Shown here piece by piece: positions 8,783-17,258 of a stretch of DNA of 64,000 nucleotides (position 1 is the first letter of the stretch; every line of letters begins with the position of its first letter). The notes beneath the pieces were generated by a model. That model did not search any database. It had not been told where the DNA came from and worked only from the letters and a program-made list of their open reading frames with translations. This DNA comes from Sphingomonas melonis (GTDB lineage Bacteria > Pseudomonadota > Alphaproteobacteria > Sphingomonadales > Sphingomonadaceae), in contig NZ_JACCBY010000001.1 of the NCBI RefSeq assembly GCF_013409985.1, positions 1,302,001 to 1,366,000 on the forward strand. The letters are read 5' to 3'. Both the position numbers and the translations under genes were made by a program.

Positions 8783-9256
8783 GGTCGGTTCATATCGGAC
8801 AAAGGTAAAGAAGCCGGCAAAGCCGGTGCGGCGGTCGCGCTCTGGCTGGCGGCCGCGGCGATGCTGTCGGGCTGTTCGAAGGACGATCGCGAGGCCCGGC
8901 GCGCGGCGGCGGGGCCGTCGCCCGACCGCGCCGCCTTGCTGCGGGTCGCCAGCGTCTCCGCCGGCGAGCGCCAGTTCGCGCGCTGCGCCGCGTGCCACGC
9001 GATCCGTCGCGGCGCACCCGATCGCAACGGCCCGACGCTGTTCGGCGTGATGGGGGCGCCGGTGGCGCAGGTCAGCCCGCGCTTCGGCTATACCGCGGCG
9101 CTGCAACGCGTCGGCGGCCGCTGGACGCCGGAGCGGATGGACGCCTGGCTCACCAATCCCCAGGCCTTTGCGCCCGGCACGTCGATGGGCTTCGCCGGCC
9201 TCGCCGATCCGCTCGACCGTGCGGATGTGATCGCCTACCTCCAGGCGCAGCACTAG
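8774..9256 (+). CDS. Class I cytochrome c, lipoprotein
   Basis: This 160-residue, membrane-anchored cytochrome c has an N-terminal hydrophobic stretch ending in the lipobox LSGC. A single heme-binding CAACH and a distal Met ligand in GTSMGF follow, the usual layout of the cytochrome c2/c550 group. It most likely carries electrons in the periplasm, anchored by its lipid. No oxidase or dehydrogenase partner is adjacent. The chosen ATG lies inside the first codons of the opposite-strand gene, so both genes must be transcribed from promoters within each other's coding sequence. Confidence 0.85.
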   Translation: MGHGRFISDKGKEAGKAGAAVALWLAAAAMLSGCSKDDREARRAAAGPSPDRAALLRVASVSAGERQFARCAACHAIRRGAPDRNGPTLFGVMGAPVAQVSPRFGYTAALQRVGGRWTPERMDAWLTNPQAFAPGTSMGFAGLADPLDRADVIAYLQAQH

Positions 9257-9312
9257 GCATTGGCGCTTGTGCGCGCCGGATCGCCTCTACGGATAGCGGG
9301 TCGTGCCGATCG

Positions 9313-10509
9313 TCATACGATCTCGAACAAGCCCGCCGCGCCCATCCCGCCGGCGGTGCACATCGTCACCACGACATACCGCACACCGCGCTTGCGCCCT
9401 TCGATCAGTGCATGGCCGATCAGCCGGCTGCCGGTCATCCCGAACGGATGCCCGACCGCGATCGCGCCGCCATTGACGTTGCAGCGGGCCGGATCAATCC
9501 CCAGCGTGTCGCGGCAATAGAGGCATTGCGACGCGAAGGCCTCGTTGATCTCCCACAGACCGATATGACCGACCGACAGACCGGCGCGGGCGAGCAGCTT
9601 GGGCACCGCGAAGACCGGGCCGATCCCCATCTCGTCCGGCCGGCACCCCACCGCCTGGAAGCCGCGATAGACGCCGAGGATGTCCTTGCCCTCCGCCTGC
9701 GCGGTCGCGCGGTCCATCAGCAATTGCGCCGAGGCGCCGTCCGACAATTGGCTCGCGTTGCCGGCGGTGACGTGGCGACCCGGCCCGGTAAAGGCGCCGC
9801 CGGCCCACACCGTCCTCAGCCCGGCCAGTACCTCGACGGTGGTGCCGGGGCGGATACCCTCGTCCTGCGTCACGGTGACCGTTTCGCTGCCGGTCCGCGC
9901 CCCGGCGGCATCGAACAGCGCCCGCTCGACCGTGATCGGCACGATCTCCTCGGCGAAGGCGCCGCGCGCAAGACCCTCGGCGGCGCGCTGCTGGCTCATC
10001 GCGGCATAATCGTCCTGCGCGGCGCGGCTGATGCCATAGCGTTCGGCGACGATCTCGGCAGTCTCGATCATCGGGACATAGGCCGCCGGCTGGCGCGCGA
10101 CGACGCTTTGATTGACGGAGCGGGGCGCATCCTTGCCGACGGTGTGGCTGATCGACTCCATCCCGCCGGCCAGCGCTACGTCGGCTTCGCCGCAGATGAT
10201 CGTCCGCGCCGCCAGCGCCACCGCGCTCAGCCCGGACCCGCATTTGCGATCGAGCGTCACCGCCGGCACGCTCTCGGGCAGCCCCGCGGCGAAGACCGCC
10301 ATGCGGCCGGCATTGCCGCCCGTCGTGCCCCATTGGTTGCCGACGCCCCAGAAGACGTCGTCGATCCGCGCCGGGTCGATGTCGGCGCGCGCCACGGCGG
10401 CGTTCATGACGTGTGCGGCAAGCACCGGCGCCTCGGTCGCGTTGAACGCGCCGCGATAGGCCTTGCCGATGCCGGTACGGGCGGTGGAGACGATCGCAGC
10501 TTCACGCAT
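9313..10509 (-). CDS. Acetyl-CoA acyltransferase (thiolase)
   Basis: This 398-residue, degradative-type thiolase has nucleophile Cys90 in LDRKCGSGLSAV. His354 is in GGAIAVGHPFG and the second catalytic Cys384 is in CTAGGMGAAG. It cleaves 3-oxoacyl-CoA or condenses two acyl-CoAs. The chain length is typical of the FadA/PcaF/AtoB group and the exact substrate is not evident. AAGGA lies about 9 nt before the ATG. It is divergent from the enoyl-CoA hydratase at 10632, a pairing that suggests joint use in beta-oxidation or branched-chain amino-acid catabolism together with the bkd operon. Confidence 0.9.
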   Translation of the reverse strand: MREAAIVSTARTGIGKAYRGAFNATEAPVLAAHVMNAAVARADIDPARIDDVFWGVGNQWGTTGGNAGRMAVFAAGLPESVPAVTLDRKCGSGLSAVALAARTIICGEADVALAGGMESISHTVGKDAPRSVNQSVVARQPAAYVPMIETAEIVAERYGISRAAQDDYAAMSQQRAAEGLARGAFAEEIVPITVERALFDAAGARTGSETVTVTQDEGIRPGTTVEVLAGLRTVWAGGAFTGPGRHVTAGNASQLSDGASAQLLMDRATAQAEGKDILGVYRGFQAVGCRPDEMGIGPVFAVPKLLARAGLSVGHIGLWEINEAFASQCLYCRDTLGIDPARCNVNGGAIAVGHPFGMTGSRLIGHALIEGRKRGVRYVVVTMCTAGGMGAAGLFEIV

Positions 10510-10631
10510 CGGGCAGTCCTTTAGAGGATCGGGTATGGCACCTGTCTAGGCTGTTCCCGTCGCCGTTGGAAGGGCTGCCCTGTTGCCGCAGGGGGCTGGC
10601 GCAGCGGTCGCGATCTCGGCAAGACGGTGTC

Positions 10632-11414
10632 ATGACCAACCCTCAAGCGCCCGTCACCATCATCCACGATGGCCATGTCGCGATCGTCACCTTCGCGCGG
10701 CCGCCGCACAATTTCGCGGACCTTGCGCTGATCGAGGCGATCGGCGCGGCGTTCGCCACCGCCGATGCCGATCCGCACGTGAGGGCGATCGTCCTGCAAT
10801 CGGACGGCCGCATCTTCTGCGCCGGCGCCGATCTGGCGCGCGACAATCCGGTCGAACGGGAGCAGCCGGAGGGGACGCGGAATCCCTTCTATGTCGCCGC
10901 CGCGCGGCTGTTCGCGGTCCGCAAGCCGGTGGTCGCGGCGGTGCAGGGATCGGCGGTCGGCGCGGGGCTCGGGCTGGCGCTCGTCGCCGATTTCCGCGTT
11001 GCGGCGCCCGAGGCGCGCTTCGTCGCCAATTTCGTACATCTGGGCTTCCACCCCGGCTTCGGCATCTCGGCGGTGCTCGAGCGCGTCGTCGGCCGCCAGC
11101 GCGCGCTGCTGATGAACCTCACCGGCCGCCGCATCAAGGCGGAGCAGGCGGCGGAATGGGGCCTCGTCGACCTGCTCGTTCCCGCCGACCGGCTCCGCGC
11201 CGAAGCGCTCGCGCTGGCACAGGAGATCGCCGCCGGGGCGCCGCTCGCGGTGCAATCGACCCGCGCGACGCTCCGCGGCGACCTGTTCGACCTCGTCCAG
11301 CGGCAGACGGACCACGAACTTGCCGAACAGGCGTGGCTGCAAAAGACCGCAGACTTCGCCGAGGGCGTGAGAGCCGTCAACGAACGCCGCCCCGGCAACT
11401 TCACCGGCCGCTGA
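10632..11414 (+). CDS. Enoyl-CoA hydratase/isomerase family protein
   Basis: This 260-residue crotonase-fold protein has the oxyanion-hole segments GRIFCAGADL (near residue 60) and GSAVGAGLGLAL (near 107). At the position where classical hydratases carry a catalytic Glu it reads FVHLGFHPGFG, so the second Glu is not obvious and the reaction may be isomerisation or another crotonase activity. The start ATG at 10632 is preferred over the long upstream extension, which has no Shine-Dalgarno and is poorly conserved in composition. It lies divergent to the thiolase. Confidence 0.85.
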   Translation: MTNPQAPVTIIHDGHVAIVTFARPPHNFADLALIEAIGAAFATADADPHVRAIVLQSDGRIFCAGADLARDNPVEREQPEGTRNPFYVAAARLFAVRKPVVAAVQGSAVGAGLGLALVADFRVAAPEARFVANFVHLGFHPGFGISAVLERVVGRQRALLMNLTGRRIKAEQAAEWGLVDLLVPADRLRAEALALAQEIAAGAPLAVQSTRATLRGDLFDLVQRQTDHELAEQAWLQKTADFAEGVRAVNERRPGNFTGR

Positions 11415-11447
11415 GTCCCCCCGGGCGGGAGGGGACTCAGGCGTCGG

Positions 11448-12794
11448 TCACTTCATCAGCACCAGCTCTTCCGCCATCGTCGGGTGCAGCGCGACCGTCT
11501 CGTCGAACTGCGCCTTGGTCAGCCCGGCCTTCACCGCGATCGCCGCGGCCTGCAGGATTTCGGGCACGTCGGGGCCGATCATGTGCAGCCCGACGATCCG
11601 CCCGGTCTCGCCGTCGCACACCATCTTGTACAGCGCGCGCTCGTTGCGCCCGGCGAGCACGTTCTTCATCGGACGGAAGTCCGACGAATAGACGCGGATG
11701 GAGCCAAGCTTCTGCTTCGCCTCGCTTTCGGTCATGCCGACGCCGGCCATCGGCGGGTGGCTGAACACCGCTGCGGGGATGTTGGCATAATCGACGGTCG
11801 TCGGCTTGTCGCCGTAGAAGGTGTCGGCGAACGCCTGCCCCTCGCGGATCGCCACCGGGGTCAGCTGGACGCGGTTGGTAACGTCGCCGACCGCGAAGAT
11901 GCTGTCGACGCTCGACCGGTTTTGTTCGTCGACGACGATCGCGCCCTTCTCCAACTGCACGCCGGCTTCTTCCAGGCCAAGCCCGGCCGTGTTGGGGATA
12001 CGGCCGGTCGCGAACATCACCATATCGACCGTCACCGGATCGTGGTTCGACATGCGCACGGTCAGGCAGCCGTCCTCCGTCTTCTCGATGCCTTCGAAAT
12101 TGGCGTCGAACTTGAACTCCAGCCCCTTCATCATGCTGATCTGCAACAGCCGGTCGCGGATCGACAGATCGTAGCCGCGCAGGATGTCCTGCGTGCGGTT
12201 CATGATCGTGACATGGGCGCCGAACTGATGGAAGATGCCGGCGAATTCGTTGGCGATATAGCCGGCGCCGGCGATCAGGATACGCTTCGGGATGGCGTCG
12301 AGATGGAAGGCGTCGTTGCTGGTGATGCCATGTTCGGCGCCCGGACAATCGGGCACGGCCGGATGCGCCCCGACCGCGACGAGGATGCGCCCGGCGGTCT
12401 TCTCGGTCCCGTCGGCGAGGCGGACGCTGTGCGGTCCGGTGACGACGGCGCGCTGGTGGATGATCTCGACGCCATGCGTCTCCAGCGTCTGCGTATAGGC
12501 GCCGTTGATCCGGTCGACCTCTTCCAGCACGTTGTCGCGCAGCGTCTTCCAGTCGAACGCGCATTCGTCGGGCACCTGCCAGCCGAAGCGCTTGGCGTCC
12601 TTCAGATCCTCGGCGAAATGCGCGCCGTAGATCAGCAGCTTCTTGGGTACGCAGCCGCGGATGACGCAGGTGCCGCCGACGCGATACTCCTCCGCCACCG
12701 CCACCTTGGCGCCATGCGCCGCGGCGACGCGGCTCGCGCGCGTGCCGCCGGACCCTGCGCCGATGACGAACAGGTCATAGTCATAGTCGGACAT
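11448..12794 (-). CDS. gor: Glutathione-disulfide reductase
   Basis: This 448-residue flavoprotein uses NADPH to regenerate reduced glutathione. The FAD-binding GAGSGG is at residues 12-17 and the redox-active pair Cys43/Cys48 is in GTCVIRGCVPKK. A second Rossmann motif GAGYIA serves NADPH binding and the dimerisation domain is C-terminal. The two residues before the redox motif and the CVIRGC spacing favour glutathione reductase over dihydrolipoamide dehydrogenase, so it is unlikely to be the missing E3. Its ATG shares one base with the stop of vapC (TGATG), with GGAG just upstream. A TTG three bases earlier is a less likely start. Confidence 0.9.
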   Translation of the reverse strand: MSDYDYDLFVIGAGSGGTRASRVAAAHGAKVAVAEEYRVGGTCVIRGCVPKKLLIYGAHFAEDLKDAKRFGWQVPDECAFDWKTLRDNVLEEVDRINGAYTQTLETHGVEIIHQRAVVTGPHSVRLADGTEKTAGRILVAVGAHPAVPDCPGAEHGITSNDAFHLDAIPKRILIAGAGYIANEFAGIFHQFGAHVTIMNRTQDILRGYDLSIRDRLLQISMMKGLEFKFDANFEGIEKTEDGCLTVRMSNHDPVTVDMVMFATGRIPNTAGLGLEEAGVQLEKGAIVVDEQNRSSVDSIFAVGDVTNRVQLTPVAIREGQAFADTFYGDKPTTVDYANIPAAVFSHPPMAGVGMTESEAKQKLGSIRVYSSDFRPMKNVLAGRNERALYKMVCDGETGRIVGLHMIGPDVPEILQAAAIAVKAGLTKAQFDETVALHPTMAEELVLMK

Positions 12795-13213
12795 CAATTC
12801 ACTCCGGGAGCGTCGAGCGCCGACCGGAGGCCGAGATGCTGGACGAAAGGGTCGAAATCACGATCGCTGTACAACAGCGGAAGGCGATCAAGGATGCAGC
12901 GGGTGGCGATCAGCGTATCGATCGTCTTGCGGATCGTAATGCCGAGGCCGCGGAGATGGCGATAGTGGCGGGCGGCTTCAACGGCGACGCGGTGGTCGGC
13001 GATCGCCAGTCGATCGAAGCGGGCGAAGAAGCGCATCGCCTCATCCGCGCGCGCCTCGCTTCGTGCGCCTTGCAGCACTTCCATGAGGACGAGGTCGCCG
13101 ATAGCCAAAAGATCGCCCCTATCGAGATATCCCGTCAATGCTCGCGTCTGGATCGTATCCCGATTGCTGAGCAGGTCGATCCACACGCTGGAGTCGACGA
13201 CGATCAGCCCCAT
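12794..13213 (-). CDS. vapC: VapC family PIN-domain toxin
   Basis: This 139-residue protein carries the PIN nuclease acidic set: Asp7 (VDSSVWID), Glu45 (LMEVLQG), Asp99 (TIDTLIATRC) and Asp117/Asp119 (YSDRDFD). VapC toxins are Mg2+-dependent RNases that cut tRNA or rRNA loops and are held inactive by VapB. It overlaps vapB by 10 bp upstream and touches the gor start downstream, so toxin and gor may share a transcript. The catalytic residues are all present, so the toxin looks intact. Confidence 0.92.
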   Translation of the reverse strand: MGLIVVDSSVWIDLLSNRDTIQTRALTGYLDRGDLLAIGDLVLMEVLQGARSEARADEAMRFFARFDRLAIADHRVAVEAARHYRHLRGLGITIRKTIDTLIATRCILDRLPLLYSDRDFDPFVQHLGLRSALDAPGVN

Positions 13214-13416
13214 TCGCGCACCGGATCGTCGGTACGCATAGCCTCAAGATCGCCGTCCCAACCGAGCCCGCGCAGTCCCTCCAGGGCCTCGCGCTGGCGC
13301 TCGAGCTTGACGTAACGGCTCAGCACGAAATGGACGACATCGCGCTTGGTCTTCAAGCCGCTCAACTGCGTGGCTTCCGCCATCAACGCGTCGTCGATAT
13401 CGATATTGGTCCGCAT
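13204..13416 (-). CDS. vapB: VapB family antitoxin
   Basis: This 70-residue protein has an N-terminal ribbon-helix-helix type DNA-binding segment (MRTNIDIDDALMAEA, then TKRDVVHFVLSRYV). A C-terminal tail rich in Gly, Asp and Trp would occupy the toxin active site. The ATG at 13416 is chosen over an upstream alternative at 13434 because the operator palindrome begins immediately upstream and the RHH domain starts here. It should repress its own promoter together with VapC. Confidence 0.9.
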   Translation of the reverse strand: MRTNIDIDDALMAEATQLSGLKTKRDVVHFVLSRYVKLERQREALEGLRGLGWDGDLEAMRTDDPVREWG

Positions 13417-13468
13417 GTGTATGGCTCCGCACAACCGTACACATAGAGGGCGTGCTCTCGCTCCGCAA
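13417..13468 (-). promoter_or_regulatory. vapBC promoter and VapBC operator
   Basis: An inverted repeat, GTGTATGG at 13417-13424 and CCGTACAC at 13435-13442 (7 of 8 paired, 10-nt spacer), abuts the vapB ATG. A possible sigma-70 promoter on the minus strand overlaps it: -35 TTGCGG (13468-13463), 17-nt spacer, -10 TATGTG (13445-13440). Overlap of operator and promoter fits autorepression. Confidence 0.6.
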
Positions 13469-13470
13469 CG

Positions 13471-13856
13471 CTACCGCCCACCGGCACGGCGCATCGGCAT
13501 CGCGTCGATCGTCCCGGCGAGCACCTCGGGCAGGATCGGTTTCGCCGAGCGGAGCTTCTCGCCGCCATCCTTGCCGATCAGGATCGCGACGAACCCGCCC
13601 GCCGGGAGCCGATAGCGCTTGCGCAACGCTGCGGCGCCATCATCCGCGCCGCTCACCCGGTCGCCGACGATCGTCACACCGCCAGATCGCGCTCGCGCGC
13701 GCCGGCGTCCCAGCCGGCCAGCGCCCGCCGTTGCGCCAACAGAGCCGGATCATCCCCGCGCGGCGCCGCGAGCAGCAACACGCGCCGTTCCCAGCGCATC
13801 GCCGCAACCGTGGCGGGAGCCGGCGCGAGCGCCGCGGCGAGCAGAAGCGGGATCAT
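13471..13856 (-). pseudogene. DUF4174 domain exported protein, broken by a frameshift
   Basis: Two reading frames together make one complete DUF4174 protein. The 5' part has a signal peptide (MIPLLLAAALAPAPATVA) and RRVLLLAAP, and stops at 13674. The 3' part resumes as TIVGDRV, then LRKRYRLPAGGFVAILIGKD and ends TIDAMPMRR. The break sits at GCGGTGTGACG (around 13672-13681). Removing one of the tandem GT pairs restores RDLAVTIVGD in a single frame. This may be a real two-base slippage mutation, an assembly error or, less likely, two coupled genes. An in-frame GTG at 13871 is an alternative start. Confidence 0.75.
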
Positions 13857-13890
13857 CGTGCCACAACGCACGACGATCCCATCGGTGGCG

Positions 13891-15381
13891 TTACTCCAGC
13901 CCGGCGCGCCGGATCAGATCCTCGGTCGACGGATCGAACGACTGGCCGCCCTGATCGGCCGCCTTGGCCATTTCCTTGCCCAGCTCGACGCCGAACTGGT
14001 CGAACGAATTGATGCCGAGCAGCACGCCGTTCACGAACACGCGATGCTCGTAGAAGGCGATCATCGCCCCCAGCGTTCGCGGATCGAGCACCTCGAGCAG
14101 CAACGTCGACGACGGCCGGTCGCCGCTGTACGAGCGCGCGGGGTCCTCGACCTGCTTGCCCTTCATCAGCGCCGCGCCCTGTGCGAAGGCGTTGAGCAGC
14201 AACTGGCGATGATGGTCCTCGGCGAGCGTATCGCCCGGCTCGATCACCGCGATGAACTCGACCGGCACCAGATGCGTGCCCTGGTGAAGCAGCTGGAACA
14301 CCGCATGCTGCGCATCGGTGCCGACGCCGCCCCAGGTGATCGCCGCGGTCGGCCGACCCACGGGCGTGCCGTCGGTCTTCACGCCCTTGCCGTTCGATTC
14401 CATCTCGAGCTGCTGGAGATAGCTCGGCAGCAGCCGCAGCCGCTCGTCATAGGCGAAGGGCGCGCGCGTCTCGGCGTGGCGGACCTGCGTGTAATAGAGG
14501 TCGGCGAAGGCGGCGAGCGCCGGCGCATTCTCATGCAATGCGGTCAGCCGGAAATGGCGATCCATCGCCGCCGCGCCTTCGAGCAGTTCCTCGAACGCGC
14601 TCCAGCCGAGCGCGATCGCCGCCGGAAAGCCGATCGACGACCAGAGCGAATAGCGCCCGCCGACGCCTTCGCCGAACGGCAGGATGCGCGTCTCGTCGAC
14701 GCCCCATTCCATCGCCTTGTCGGGCGCCGCGGTCAGTGCGATCACCTTGCCGTAGGGGTCCTCGACGCCATGTTCGGTCATCCATTGCAGCGCCGATTCG
14801 GCGTTGAGCATGGTTTCCTTGGTGGTGAAGGTCTTCGACGCCACGACCAGCAGCGTCGCCGCCGGATCGAAGTCCTTGATCGCGTCCTCCAGAGCGACGC
14901 CGTCGACGTTGGAGACGATCGCGACGTCATAGCGCGCATCCTCACGGCCCAGTGCGTCGACCAGCAGGTGCGGCCCGAGCGCCGACCCGCCGATGCCGAT
15001 GTGGAGCACGTGGCGGATGTCGCCGAGCGCGCCGCCCTCGATCGCGTCGATCAGCGAGCGCATCCGCTCGTGGAACTTGCGCGCCAGCGCGACGCTCTCC
15101 GGATCGCCTTCGCCGCGCTCGGCGGTGTGACCCACCGGCCGGTCCTCGGTGACGTTGACGTGCTCGCCGCCGAACATCGCGTCGCGCTTGCCGGCGAGGT
15201 CCTGCGCCTGCGCCAGCGCGACGAAGGCGTCGACCGCCTCCGTCGTCAGGTGCGTCTTAGACCAGTCGAAATGGATCCCCGCCACGTCGAGGCTGAACTT
15301 GGACAGCCGCTCGCCGTCTTTCTCGAACAAATCGACCAGCTTGGGGGAGGGGAGGGCTTCGATCGCAGACCAGTCGCTCAT
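13891..15381 (-). CDS. pgi: Glucose-6-phosphate isomerase
   Basis: This 496-residue enzyme interconverts glucose 6-phosphate and fructose 6-phosphate. Both family signatures are present: GGRYSLWSSIGFPAA mid-protein and GINSFDQFGVELGKEMA near the C-terminus. The active-site Glu/His region around residues 340-380 (VPVEFIAVIEPGD and neighbours) has the usual context. Length is close to the short bacterial form. In sphingomonads, which use the Entner-Doudoroff route, it works mainly in gluconeogenesis and sugar supply for polysaccharides. It is divergent from lepB with 127 bp between them. Confidence 0.95.
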   Translation of the reverse strand: MSDWSAIEALPSPKLVDLFEKDGERLSKFSLDVAGIHFDWSKTHLTTEAVDAFVALAQAQDLAGKRDAMFGGEHVNVTEDRPVGHTAERGEGDPESVALARKFHERMRSLIDAIEGGALGDIRHVLHIGIGGSALGPHLLVDALGREDARYDVAIVSNVDGVALEDAIKDFDPAATLLVVASKTFTTKETMLNAESALQWMTEHGVEDPYGKVIALTAAPDKAMEWGVDETRILPFGEGVGGRYSLWSSIGFPAAIALGWSAFEELLEGAAAMDRHFRLTALHENAPALAAFADLYYTQVRHAETRAPFAYDERLRLLPSYLQQLEMESNGKGVKTDGTPVGRPTAAITWGGVGTDAQHAVFQLLHQGTHLVPVEFIAVIEPGDTLAEDHHRQLLLNAFAQGAALMKGKQVEDPARSYSGDRPSSTLLLEVLDPRTLGAMIAFYEHRVFVNGVLLGINSFDQFGVELGKEMAKAADQGGQSFDPSTEDLIRRAGLE

Positions 15382-15508
15382 GTCGTTTTCCGTCCTTCGG
15401 GGAAGGGATGTTCGTGTCTGCTCCGTATCGATCCTGCGCGGGCGGGCAAGCCCCGGTCGGTCGGAACGACTACTCAGGACGCTCGGGGGACGCTAAGGCT
15501 CCCGCTCT

Positions 15509-16375
15509 ATGGACCAGACTCCCACGACGGCCGCGGCGGCGGCCCCCGCGCAGGCGAAGCCACCGCGCTCCGAACTCAACGAGACGCTGCGCTTCCTCGT
15601 CAAGCTGGCGATCGCGGTGCTGATCCTCAGGAGCTTCCTGTTCGCGCCTTTCTCGATCCCCTCGGAATCGATGCTGCCGCGGCTGCTGATCGGCGACTAT
15701 CTGTTCGTCACCAAGTGGAACTACGGCTATTCGCGCTGGTCGCTGCCGGGGGGGCTGCCGCTCATCCCCGGGCGCATCTTCGGCCGCGATCCCGCGCGCG
15801 GCGATGTCGTCGTCTTCCGCTCGCCCGCGCCTGCTCCCGGCGATACCGATCCAGAGCACGCGGACCATGACGTCATCAAGCGCGTCATCGGCCTGCCCGG
15901 CGACACGATCCAGGTCCGCCACGGCCAGGTGATCCTCAACGGCAAGCCGATTCCCAAGCAGCGCGTCGGCGACTTCGTGCTGCCGCTCACCCCCAATTTC
16001 GATGCGCAGAAGTGCGGCGCCAAGTTCCAGGACGTCGATGCCGCCGGCGTCGCCATCTGCCGCTATCCGCGCTTTCGCGAGACGCTGCCCAACGGCAAGA
16101 GCTATATGGTGCTCGACCAGGCGGATATCCCGCAGGCGGACGATACCGGCCTCTACACCGTGCCGGCCGGCGACGTCTTCCTGATGGGCGACAACCGCGA
16201 CGACAGCGCCGACAGCCGCTTTCCCGCGCCGATCGGCATGGGCTATATCCCGATGGAGCGGATCGAGGGCAAGGCGATGGTCACCTTCTTCTCGACCGAC
16301 GGCAGCGCCTCGTTGATCAATCCGATCAGCTGGTTCACCGCCGCCCGCTGGCAGCGGATCGGAGAGGGCTTCTGA
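15509..16375 (+). CDS. lepB: Signal peptidase I
   Basis: This 288-residue, inner-membrane serine peptidase removes Sec signal peptides. A short cytoplasmic, Ala/Pro-rich N-terminus leads into one membrane segment (residues 28-48). Catalytic Ser54 is in SESMLP and general-base Lys124 is in HDVIKRVIGLPGD. The box E motif MGDNRDDSADSR is near residue 230. It is co-transcribed with rnc, whose start overlaps this stop codon; the lepB-rnc order is common in proteobacteria. Confidence 0.95.
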   Translation: MDQTPTTAAAAAPAQAKPPRSELNETLRFLVKLAIAVLILRSFLFAPFSIPSESMLPRLLIGDYLFVTKWNYGYSRWSLPGGLPLIPGRIFGRDPARGDVVVFRSPAPAPGDTDPEHADHDVIKRVIGLPGDTIQVRHGQVILNGKPIPKQRVGDFVLPLTPNFDAQKCGAKFQDVDAAGVAICRYPRFRETLPNGKSYMVLDQADIPQADDTGLYTVPAGDVFLMGDNRDDSADSRFPAPIGMGYIPMERIEGKAMVTFFSTDGSASLINPISWFTAARWQRIGEGF

Positions 16376-17040
16376 GCACCGCACTGCCCGAATGGCTGGC
16401 CGACACCTTCGGCCGCCGCCCCGCCGATATCGCGCCGTATCAACGCGCCCTGACCCACGGCAGCCAGGCGGCCGAGAATTACGAGCGGCTCGAATTCCTC
16501 GGCGACCGCGTCCTCGGCCTCGTGATGGCGGAATGGCTGTGGGAGCTGTTCCCCAAGGAGCCCGAGGGGCAATTGTCGAAGCGGCTCAACGCGCTGGTTA
16601 CCGGCGCTGTCTGTGCGGACGTGGCGCGCGAACTCGGCGTGCGCGCGCATCTGCGCCTCGGCAAGCAGGCGCGCGACGACGGCGCCTATGAGAGCGACAA
16701 TATCCTCGGCGATGTGATGGAGGCGCTGATCGGCGCCTGGTATCGCGAGGCGGGCCTCGACGCCGCGCGCGCCTTCGTACGCAAGGCATGGGGCAATCGC
16801 GTCCAGCACGGCGACAAGGCGCCGCAGCACCCCAAGTCGGCGTTGCAGGAATGGGCGGCGGCGGCGGGGCGGCGCACGCCCGAATATGTCGTCGTCGACC
16901 GCTCGGGCCCGCACCACGCGCCGCGCTTCACCGTACAGGTCAAGATCGGCAGCTTCGCCGACGCGACCGCGACCGGCGCGAACAAGCAGGAGGCGGAAAC
17001 CGCGGCGGCGAAGGCGTTGTTGGAGAAGCTGAGCCCCTGA
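16372..17040 (+). CDS. rnc: Ribonuclease III, apparent CTG start
   Basis: This 222-residue double-strand-specific RNase acts in rRNA and mRNA processing. The signature NYERLEFLGD is at residues 36-45, catalytic Asp114/Glu117 are in LGDVMEALIG, and a C-terminal dsRNA-binding domain ends in KQEAETAAAKALLEKL. No ATG, GTG or TTG is available in frame before the conserved region. The best start is CTG at 16372, which overlaps the lepB stop as CTGA, in the position where an ATGA or GTGA overlap would be expected. GGAG at 16361-16364 sits 7 nt upstream. Confidence 0.85.
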   Translation: MSTALPEWLADTFGRRPADIAPYQRALTHGSQAAENYERLEFLGDRVLGLVMAEWLWELFPKEPEGQLSKRLNALVTGAVCADVARELGVRAHLRLGKQARDDGAYESDNILGDVMEALIGAWYREAGLDAARAFVRKAWGNRVQHGDKAPQHPKSALQEWAAAAGRRTPEYVVVDRSGPHHAPRFTVQVKIGSFADATATGANKQEAETAAAKALLEKLSP

Positions 17041-17085
17041 CAGATGGTCGCGTTTGGGGGGGGGCTACTACTTATGGACCTAGGT

Positions 17086-17202
17086 CCGTCCGCTACACAC
17101 CCACCAGAACTTGGTCCGGGGCCATTCTGCGGCGAGGAGAATGCTGGAGGTATAAGCGCGCGCCGGTGGACCGATGGCGCTTGGAACACGTCGGGGGTGA
17201 CG
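17086..17202. repeat. Degenerate family A palindromic repeat
   Basis: Eroded arms are recognisable: CTTGGTCCGGGGCCA on the left and TTGGAACACGTCGGGGGTGA on the right. They flank the usual TCTGCGGCGAGGAGAATG-type centre. It fills most of the 218-nt gap between rnc and hemW, which run towards each other. Confidence 0.55.
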
Positions 17203-17258
17203 GCGTAGTCAGCGCGGGGTTGGCCTCGCCGCCGTCGGTCCCCTTGGCGGGGCCGGGG

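Noticed and set aside
11448..12794. The FAD disulfide reductase as the missing E3 of the nearby 2-oxoacid dehydrogenase
   Set aside because: The redox motif GTCVIRGCVPKK is that of glutathione reductase; dihydrolipoamide dehydrogenase usually has GTCLNVGCIPSK.
13810..15870. A 686-codon open frame opposite pgi and running into lepB
   Set aside because: It is an antisense shadow created by high GC3 in pgi, and it reads across the pgi-lepB promoter gap and the lepB start in the wrong frame.
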